NCBI GenBank assembly: GCA_963699055.1 | Contig: CAVOTA010000004.1 | Span: 124,001-188,000 of the forward strand | Direction of reading: 5' to 3' | Length of the DNA: 64,000 bases | Origin: Bog-756 sp963699055 | GTDB taxonomy: Bacteria > Actinomycetota > Acidimicrobiia > Acidimicrobiales > RAAP-2 | Position numbers and translations under genes: made by a program | Part shown: positions 58,553-64,000 of the stretch, piece by piece | Numbering within the stretch: the first letter of the stretch is position 1 | Layout of the letters: the number at the start of each line of letters is the position of its first letter | The notes under the pieces: model-generated | What the model saw: only the letters and a program-made list of their open reading frames with translations | Told to the model about the DNA's origin: nothing | Databases searched by the model: none

Positions 58553-59488
58553 TCAGGGCAGGTGGAGCGTCCCCGCCCGGTCGCGCACGGCCAGGCCCTC
58601 GGCCACCAACCCGTCCGCCACCCGGTCCGCCCGGACGGCGTCGTCGGGCCAACCGCACGCAGCGGCGAGTCCGTCGGCTGCCACCGGACCGGCCCGCAGC
58701 GCCGCCATCAGCCGTCCCCGTCCCTGGCGGTCCGACCCGACGAAGGGTGCCTGGGCCACCGACACCCCGGCCGATCCCCGGGCCGGGTCCGGGTCCGGCC
58801 GGCCGGCCGAGGCCCACCGGCACCGCCGGCGCACCGGACAGGTGCCGCACGCCGGCGACCGGGCGGTGCACACCGTCGCCCCCAGGTCCAGCAGGGCCTG
58901 GCCGAACGCCCAACCGCGGCCGGGTGGGACCATGGTGTCGACCAGGTGCTGCGCCTCGGCGGGGCGGACCGGACGGCCGGCCACGCCACGGGCGAGCACC
59001 CGTCCGGCGTTGGTGTCCACCACACCGACGTCGCGCTCGAAGGCGAAGGCGAGCACGGCGCGGGCGGTGTACGGGCCGACACCCGGGAGGGCCAGCAGGG
59101 CGTCGAGGCCGTCGGGCACCGACCCACCGTGGTCGGCCACCACCGCCCGGGCCGCGCCGTGCAGGTTCTTGGCCCGGCGGTTGTAGCCCATGCCCTCCCA
59201 CGCCCGCAGCACGTCGGCCAGCGGTGCCGCCGCGCAGGCCGCCGGCGTGGGGAACCGGTCGAGGAACCGGTGGTAGGCGGGAACGACCCGCGCCAACTGG
59301 GTCTGCTGGGCCAGCGTCTCGCTGACCAGTACCGCCCACGGGTCCCGGGTGTGCCGCCAGGGAAGGTCGGGCCGGCGGGAGGTCCCGTCGGCCGAACCCC
59401 ACGACTCGATGGCCGCGCCCAGCGCCCGTACCTGCGCCGGAGGGCGGACGGCCGCCGGCGGCCCGGGAGGCGCCGCCACGCGTGTCAC
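58553..59488 (-). CDS. mutY: A/G-specific adenine glycosylase, short form
   Basis: A 311-residue MutY, which removes adenine mispaired with 8-oxoguanine. The catalytic Glu is in VSETLAQQTQ, the HhH is LLALPGVGPYTARAV, the catalytic Asp is in VVDTNAGRVLAR, and the [4Fe-4S] loop C-x6-C-x2-C-x5-C is in CTARSPACGTCPVRRRC. After the cluster there are only about 85 residues, which look like a small winged-helix domain. The NUDIX-like 8-oxoG-recognition domain of full-length MutY is missing. GTG at 59488. It depends on Fe-S assembly by the SUF genes in this window. Confidence 0.9.
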   Translation of the reverse strand: MTRVAAPPGPPAAVRPPAQVRALGAAIESWGSADGTSRRPDLPWRHTRDPWAVLVSETLAQQTQLARVVPAYHRFLDRFPTPAACAAAPLADVLRAWEGMGYNRRAKNLHGAARAVVADHGGSVPDGLDALLALPGVGPYTARAVLAFAFERDVGVVDTNAGRVLARGVAGRPVRPAEAQHLVDTMVPPGRGWAFGQALLDLGATVCTARSPACGTCPVRRRCRWASAGRPDPDPARGSAGVSVAQAPFVGSDRQGRGRLMAALRAGPVAADGLAAACGWPDDAVRADRVADGLVAEGLAVRDRAGTLHLP

Positions 59489-59522
59489 CGCCGGGCGGGT
59501 CGGCGGGCCGGGGTGCGGACCG

Positions 59523-60035
59523 TCACCCCCAGACGTCGTCCCCGTAGGGGCGGCGGCGGGTCGGCGCGAACGCCATCTTCCACACCATGACCTTGCGGCG
59601 GAAGAAACAGACCTCGTCGCCGTGCTGGTTGAACGCCTTGGTCTCCACCGTCACCACGCCCCGGTCCTCGCGGGAGGACGACGCGACCTTGTCGATCACC
59701 TTCGTCTCGGCGTAGATGGTGTCGCCGTGGAACGTCGGGGACCGGTGCAGCAGCGACTCGACCTCGAGATTGGCGATGGCGGCGCCGCTGACGTCCGGGA
59801 CGCTCATGCCGAGCGCCAGCGAGTACACCAGGTTGCCCACCACCACGTTCTTCTTCTGGACGGACTCGTTCTCGGCGAACCACGCGTTGGTGTGGAGCGG
59901 ATGGTGGTTCATCGTGATCATGCAGAAGAGGTGGTCGTCCGCCTCGGTGATGGTCTTGCCGGGCCAGTGCCGGTAGACGTCGCCGGGGACGAAGTCCTCG
60001 AAGTAGCGGCCGAAGGGACGGTCATACGTGGTCAT
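59523..60035 (-). CDS. MaoC-family dehydratase
   Basis: A 170-residue hotdog-fold hydratase/dehydratase of the MaoC family, close to mesaconyl-CoA or beta-methylmalyl-CoA dehydratase-like proteins. The catalytic element lies in DDHLFCMITMNHHPLHTNAWF; NVVVGNLVYSLALGMSVPD and the second-half ESLLHRSPTFHGDTIY strand are typical. ATG at 60035. It is isolated from other acyl-CoA genes by mutY and a hypothetical gene. The substrate is therefore uncertain. Confidence 0.88.
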   Translation of the reverse strand: MTTYDRPFGRYFEDFVPGDVYRHWPGKTITEADDHLFCMITMNHHPLHTNAWFAENESVQKKNVVVGNLVYSLALGMSVPDVSGAAIANLEVESLLHRSPTFHGDTIYAETKVIDKVASSSREDRGVVTVETKAFNQHGDEVCFFRRKVMVWKMAFAPTRRRPYGDDVWG

Positions 60036-60086
60036 GTCCGTCAGTGTCGTCCGCGGCGGGGCGGGCCGTCCAGCCGCCCCGCCCGG

Positions 60087-60518
60087 TCAGGCCGCCGGAG
60101 GTACCGGCCGGGTGGTGAAGGCCAGCACCCAGTCGGGGTGGCTGTCCCCGTCGATGGCCATGCGCCAGGTGTACCGGGTCCCCGGTGCGAGAGGCAGCGG
60201 GCCGAGGTTGACGGCGAGGGCGACGTCGACCGGCGAGCCCTCGGGCACGTCGGTGGGGCGTCCCACCGTGAACTCGCCGCGCACCTCGACCGGGTGCTCG
60301 CCGTCCGGCGTCGGCACCAGGACGGGCCGACCGTCGGCGTCCTCCAGGTACAGCTCCCAGTGGTGGGCGTCGTCCGCCTCGTGCCAGCCCACGTCGATCT
60401 TGAGGGCGATGGCCGACGGGACCGGGTCCGGTCCGGTCATGCTCCAGCCGCCCCCCAGCACGTAGAGCTTGCCGTCGGCCACCTGGGCGGAGTCACACAA
60501 CATCATGGTTACCTTCAC
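60087..60518 (-). CDS. Conserved hypothetical protein (DUF6941-like)
   Basis: A 143-residue beta-rich soluble protein. The N-terminus MMLCDSAQVADGKLYVLGGGW matches a group of short actinobacterial proteins I know as DUF6941-like. The rest has alternating strands (WELYLEDADGRPVLVP, YTWRMAIDGDS) but no catalytic motif. GTG at 60518 has TAGCCT eight bases upstream; ATG 60506 is possible. It is divergent from a methyltransferase. The function is unknown. Confidence 0.7.
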   Translation of the reverse strand: MKVTMMLCDSAQVADGKLYVLGGGWSMTGPDPVPSAIALKIDVGWHEADDAHHWELYLEDADGRPVLVPTPDGEHPVEVRGEFTVGRPTDVPEGSPVDVALAVNLGPLPLAPGTRYTWRMAIDGDSHPDWVLAFTTRPVPPAA

Positions 60519-60594
60519 GGCACGTGAGGCTATCGGCTCCACGGGGGCACGCCGGCACCCACCGGCGGCGGCGGGCGGCCCACGGACACGCCGG

Positions 60595-60600
60595 TATCGT
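60595..60600 (+). promoter_or_regulatory. -10-like box of the methyltransferase gene
   Basis: TATCGT within GGTATCGT is six bases before the ATG, with no ribosome-binding site between, so the mRNA is probably leaderless. Confidence 0.4.
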
Positions 60601-60606
60601 TGCCGC

Positions 60607-61254
60607 ATGGAACTGCGCGGCTTGCGGGACGACGTCTACCGGAGGCCCCTCGCCACCGCGCTCGACCGCCTGGGGATCGGACCCGGCTGGACCTGCGTCG
60701 ACGTGGGGGCCGGCGGGGGCGACGTCACCGTGGCACTCGCCGAGATCGTCGGGCGCGAGGGCCGGGTGTACGCCGTCGACAGCGATCCCCAGGCCCGTGA
60801 CGAGGTGGCGGCGGCCGCCGCCGCCCACAGCCAGGTGCTGGCCATCACCCAGGCCGGTGAGGACCTGCGCCTGCCGGAGCCGGTCGACCTGGCCTTCTGC
60901 CGGTTCCTCCTGCTCCACGTGGTCGACCCGGCCGTCGTGCTCCGGCGCATGGCGGCCGCCACCCGGCCGGGCGGGTGGGTCGTGGCCCAGGAACCCGTCA
61001 CCTCGGCGGGCCGCATCGCCGGACGGCCGTTCTCGATGCCCGACGCCCGTCACCCCGATGTCGGGGCCCTGCTCCCCTCGCTCGTGCGCGAGGCCGGGCT
61101 CGACATCGTCGACGCCTGGGCCGAGGCGCCGGCCGGCGCCGGCCCCGGTCCCGTCGCCGACTACCTGGAGGTCCTGACCGACGTGGACCCCGGCGACGAC
61201 CCGGTGGTGCTCCCGCCGCTGGTCACGGTGGTGGCACAGGTCCCGGTGGGCTGA
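60607..61254 (+). CDS. SAM-dependent methyltransferase
   Basis: A 215-residue class I methyltransferase. Motif I is VDVGAGGGDVTVALAE, the acidic residue binding the SAM ribose is in VYAVDSDPQA, motif II is EDLRLPEPVDLAFCRF, and motif III is ATRPGGWVVAQEP. It is related to, but shorter than, the exporter-linked methyltransferase at 18836-19693: both share the GIGPGW/GVGPGW lead before motif I. ATG at 60607. No pathway neighbour identifies the substrate. Confidence 0.86.
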   Translation: MELRGLRDDVYRRPLATALDRLGIGPGWTCVDVGAGGGDVTVALAEIVGREGRVYAVDSDPQARDEVAAAAAAHSQVLAITQAGEDLRLPEPVDLAFCRFLLLHVVDPAVVLRRMAAATRPGGWVVAQEPVTSAGRIAGRPFSMPDARHPDVGALLPSLVREAGLDIVDAWAEAPAGAGPGPVADYLEVLTDVDPGDDPVVLPPLVTVVAQVPVG

Positions 61255-61323
61255 GCCCCTCCCGGCCGCCGCGGGCCGCCCCGGGGAGGACCGGCCCCCC
61301 GGACGGGCCGGTATCCTTGCGCC

Positions 61324-62943
61324 GTGACCACCGACCAGATCCCCGCCCCCGACCTGCTCGCCGCCGCCGGCGCCACCGCCGTGGCCACGTCCGTCGTCGA
61401 GGCCGGCATCGTCGCCCTCGCCGCCGCCGGCGGCCCGGACGTCGCCCAGGTGCTGGCCTACGACGTGTCCCACTCGGCCGCCGCCGTTCGTACCGCCGAA
61501 TCCGTCCTCGCCTACGGCGCCCACGGTGACACCGAGGCCCGCATCGCCTGCGCCTTCGTGGCCGACGCCTTGGCCGAGCTGGGTGCCCGCCTCATCGGCC
61601 GCACGGCGGCATGGGGCGTCGCGGCCGACTGGATGGCCCCGGCCGAGGCGTTCGTCGCCACCTACCGCGACCCGGCCTACCTGGCGTCCCTGGCCGAGAC
61701 CCCGGGCGAGCGCCACCTCGACCCCGACTTCGAACTCGTCCGCGACACCTTCCACCGGTTCGCCGCCGAACAGATCCGGCCCCGGGCCGAGCACATCCAC
61801 CGGGCCAACACCGACATCCCCGAGGAGATCATCGAGGGCATGGCCGAGATGGGGGGCTTCGGTATGTCGGTGCCCGAGGCGTACGGCGGGTTCGCCGCCG
61901 AGGGCGACGCCGACTACCTGAGCATGGTCGTGGCCACCGAGGAGCTGACCTGGGGATCGCTCGGTGCCGGCGGTTCACTGATCACCCGTCCCGAGATCCT
62001 CACCCGGGCCATCGTGAAGGGCGGCACCGAGGAGCAGAAGCAGCACTGGCTGCCGAAACTGGCCACCGCCGAGGTCCTGGGCGCGGTGGCCGTCACCGAG
62101 CCCGACTTCGGCTCGGACGTCGCCGGGGTGATGCTGCCGGCCACCAAGGTCGACGGCGGGTGGATCCTCAACGGGGTCAAGACGTGGTGCACCTTCGCGG
62201 CGCGGGCGAACGTCCTCCTGCTGCTGGCCCGCACCGACCCCGATCGCACCAAGGGCCACCGGGGGCTGTCGATCTTCCTGGTGGAGAAGCCCCCGGCCGA
62301 CGGCCACGGCTTCACCTTCAGCCAGGCGCCGGGAGCGGCGGGTCGGCCGGCGGACTCGGGGGGGAAGATGGAGGGTCGGGCGATCGACACCCTCGGCTAC
62401 CGGGGCATGCACTCCTACGAGGTGTCGCTCGAGAACTGGTTCGTTCCCGACGCCAACCTGATCGGCGGGGAGGACGGCCTGGGCCAGGGCTTCTACCTCC
62501 AGATGCAGGGCTTCGAGAACGGACGCCTGCAGACGGCGGCCCGGGCCGTCGGACTGATGCAGGCCGCCTACGAGGCGGCCGTCGAGTACGCAAACAACCG
62601 GGTGGTGTTCGGGGCCCCCATCGCCGAGTACGAGCTCACCCAGGTGAAGCTGGCCCGCATGGCCGTGCTCATCCAGGCGTCGCGCCAGTTCGCCTACGAG
62701 GTGGCCCGGTTGATGTCGAAGGGCGAAGGCGTGCTCGAGGCCTCGATGATCAAGGCCTACGTGTGCCGGACGGCGGAGTGGGTCACCCGTGAGGCGCTGC
62801 AGATCCACGGCGGCATGGGCTATGCCGAGGAGTACGCGGTGAGCCGCTACTTCGTGGACGCCCGGGTGCTGTCCATCTTCGAGGGCGCTGACGAGACCCT
62901 GTGCCTGAAGGTGATCGCCCGGCGGCTGCTGGCCGGCGGCTGA
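61324..62943 (+). CDS. Acyl-CoA dehydrogenase with N-terminal helical extension
   Basis: A 539-residue acyl-CoA dehydrogenase. Residues about 1-125 are an Ala-rich helical extension (QVLAYDVSHSAAAVRTAESV, ARIACAFVADALAELG) that resembles the C-terminal helical bundle of the same family. The standard three-domain enzyme begins near 135: FELVRDTFHRFAAEQIRPRAE, AVTEPDFGSDVAG, NGRLQTAARAVGLMQAAYEA, QIHGGMGYAEEYAVSRYFVDAR and FEGADETLCLKVIARRLL. FEGADE-type motifs often provide the catalytic Glu in this clade. GTG at 61324 has TATCCT six bases upstream. Confidence 0.92.
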   Translation: MTTDQIPAPDLLAAAGATAVATSVVEAGIVALAAAGGPDVAQVLAYDVSHSAAAVRTAESVLAYGAHGDTEARIACAFVADALAELGARLIGRTAAWGVAADWMAPAEAFVATYRDPAYLASLAETPGERHLDPDFELVRDTFHRFAAEQIRPRAEHIHRANTDIPEEIIEGMAEMGGFGMSVPEAYGGFAAEGDADYLSMVVATEELTWGSLGAGGSLITRPEILTRAIVKGGTEEQKQHWLPKLATAEVLGAVAVTEPDFGSDVAGVMLPATKVDGGWILNGVKTWCTFAARANVLLLLARTDPDRTKGHRGLSIFLVEKPPADGHGFTFSQAPGAAGRPADSGGKMEGRAIDTLGYRGMHSYEVSLENWFVPDANLIGGEDGLGQGFYLQMQGFENGRLQTAARAVGLMQAAYEAAVEYANNRVVFGAPIAEYELTQVKLARMAVLIQASRQFAYEVARLMSKGEGVLEASMIKAYVCRTAEWVTREALQIHGGMGYAEEYAVSRYFVDARVLSIFEGADETLCLKVIARRLLAGG

Positions 62944-62991
62944 CCGCCCCGCCACCGGCCGGACCAGGCGTCCGACCGGAGTGGGGCCGGA

Positions 62992-63474
62992 TCAGAGGAG
63001 GTCGTCCATCTGGCCCATGGCCGCCGTCATGCCCTCCTCCATGCCCATGGCGAGGATCCGCTCCATGTCGGCGGCCGAGGTGAACGTGACCACGCCGGTC
63101 ATCTCGGTGCCGCCTCCCGGCCGGTCCCCGAGGTCCACCCGGACCACCATGAGCGGCATGTCGGGGTCCAGCGCCCCCGCCTCGTCGGCGAACCCGTTCT
63201 CGAATTCGAACCGCCGCGGCGGCTCGACGGCCACCGTCCGCCAACAGCCGCGGGACGTCCCCCCGTCCGGGCCGGACATGACGTAGACGGAGCGACCGCC
63301 GGGACGGACGTCGTGCTCGGTGAAGGTGGCCGGCCACGTCGGCGGCCCCCACCACCGCTCGAGCAGCCTGGGGTCCTCCCAGAGGTTCCACACCCGCTCG
63401 ACCGGCACGTCGAACTCGGCGGTGATGGTCATGGTCAGGGTGTCGGAGTCATGGGTCGTGGCGGTGACGGTCAT
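62992..63474 (-). CDS. SRPBCC (AHSA1-like) domain protein
   Basis: A 160-residue START/Bet v1-like protein of the AHSA1 group. ITAEFDVPVERVWNLWEDPRLLERWWGPPTWP is the hallmark first helix-strand (key part VWNLWEDPRLLERWWGPP), and the C-terminal helix is MERILAMGMEEGMTAAMGQ. Such proteins are usually co-expressed with ArsR-type regulators, as here: the upstream gene overlaps it by 26 bp. The ligand is unknown. ATG at 63474. Confidence 0.9.
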   Translation of the reverse strand: MTVTATTHDSDTLTMTITAEFDVPVERVWNLWEDPRLLERWWGPPTWPATFTEHDVRPGGRSVYVMSGPDGGTSRGCWRTVAVEPPRRFEFENGFADEAGALDPDMPLMVVRVDLGDRPGGGTEMTGVVTFTSAADMERILAMGMEEGMTAAMGQMDDLL

Positions 63475-63925
63475 GCGATGCTCCTGTTCTCCGGGCTGGT
63501 CGGTGGGACGGTGGATCGGCCCTGCGGGTCACGTCCGTGCCGTCGGCCGTCGCCGTACGTCCGGTGGCGACGGCCGGGTCGGGTCGGCGCGCCAGGTCGT
63601 CCGCCAGCACCTCGGCGAACCGGTCGATGCGCTCACGCCAGGCCGTCTCGAAGGCGCCCAGGAGCTCGTGGGTGCGCTGCACGGCGGCGATGTCGCCGCG
63701 CACGAGCTGCTCGCGACCGCGGCGCCGCTTGTGCACCAGGCCGGCCCGCTCCAGCACGGCCACGTGCTTCTGGACGGCGGCGAAGCTCATCGGGTAGCCA
63801 CCGGCCAGGTCGGACACCGAGTGCTCCCGGCGCAGGGTCCGGGTGACGATGTCCCGCCGGGTGGCGTCGGACAGCGCATGGAAGAGGCGGTCGGTGCGGT
63901 CCTGCTCGGTCATTTCCACAACCAT
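63449..63925 (-). CDS. ArsR-family winged-helix repressor
   Basis: A 158-residue winged-helix regulator. LFHALSDATRRDIVTRTLR, the recognition helix in PMSFAAVQKHVAVLERAGLV and the wing KRRRGREQLVR are typical of the ArsR subgroup paired with SRPBCC proteins. No metal-binding Cys box is visible. The tail beyond residue 125 is Arg/Pro-rich because it overlaps the next gene. ATG 63925 lies inside a perfect inverted repeat and follows TAATCT; ATG 63913 is an alternative. Autoregulation is likely. Confidence 0.9.
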   Translation of the reverse strand: MVVEMTEQDRTDRLFHALSDATRRDIVTRTLRREHSVSDLAGGYPMSFAAVQKHVAVLERAGLVHKRRRGREQLVRGDIAAVQRTHELLGAFETAWRERIDRFAEVLADDLARRPDPAVATGRTATADGTDVTRRADPPSHRPARRTGASHDRHRHDP

Positions 63926-63933
63926 TTGGTTGT
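63918..63933. promoter_or_regulatory. Perfect inverted repeat over the ArsR start codon
   Basis: ACAACCA, AT-only two-base centre, TGGTTGT: two perfect 7-bp arms. It covers the ATG at 63923-63925 and abuts a TAATCT -10 box (63934-63939 on the complement). AACCA-n-TGGTT repeats are the known operator type of ArsR-SRPBCC pairs. Confidence 0.7.
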
Positions 63934-64000
63934 AGATTAGACCCGCACAGCCGCCGTGCAACTCCCGGGCGGTCAGGAGTCGGTGGAGACCCGATGGAGC

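Overview
This 64 kb window is a very GC-rich (about 70% by eye), densely coded bacterial chromosome segment, most likely from an actinobacterium and, as an inference, from the Acidimicrobiia or a close relative. The clues are a mycothiol-dependent enzyme family member, homodimeric AceE pyruvate dehydrogenase, a SUF locus with an embedded Rieske protein, an LCP cell-wall protein, frequent GTG starts, and many apparently leaderless genes with a TANNNT box 6-9 bases before the start codon. I see no rRNA, tRNA, CRISPR array, insertion sequence or prophage. Most of the window reads as core metabolism.

Left third (1-32 kb): a secreted phosphoesterase cut by the window edge, a nitroreductase and a pair of coupled membrane proteins. 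Then come gpsA, leucyl aminopeptidase, a PduO-type cobalamin adenosyltransferase divergent from B12-dependent methionine synthase, and a lipoate block on the minus strand: lpdA, E2 acyltransferase, a single-chain LipB-LipA fusion and an M24 peptidase. An ABC-2 exporter with a coupled methyltransferase, SDR dehydrogenases, RNase HI, aceE, thiE, an acyl-CoA dehydrogenase, a metallo-hydrolase and a glycogen-debranching-type glucosidase follow. The lipoate enzymes serve the 2-oxoacid dehydrogenase proteins encoded nearby.

Middle (32-42 kb): the Fe-S assembly (SUF) genes are split into units on both strands: sufC1-sufS-sufU on plus; sufB, an uncharacterised four-cysteine protein, sufD-Rieske-sufC2 and an LCP gene on minus, with a dienoyl-CoA-isomerase-like gene between them. 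There are two complete SufC ATPases. The promoter regions of sufC1 and sufB share an identical 10-bp half-site, which suggests one regulator for both. sufD appears to lack an ATG/GTG/TTG start.

Right third (42-64 kb): oligopeptidase B, an SDR, an RmlC-like cupin, a flavin reductase, a metallo-hydrolase and an alpha/beta hydrolase lead to the strangest stretch, 49028-49818. A 53-bp nearly pure G tract and a 118-bp purine tract with 80 consecutive A flank about 620 bp without a recognisable gene. This is either an assembly artefact or very unusual DNA. Beyond it lies an accessory-looking region to about 56.2 kb: YdeI-like protein, GGDEF-EAL protein, small orphan genes, a dihydrofolate-reductase-fold protein and a decayed secreted-protein gene. 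Ordinary genes then resume (hydrolases, mutY, MaoC dehydratase, methyltransferase, acyl-CoA dehydrogenase). The window ends with an ArsR-type repressor and SRPBCC partner, whose promoter carries a perfect inverted repeat.
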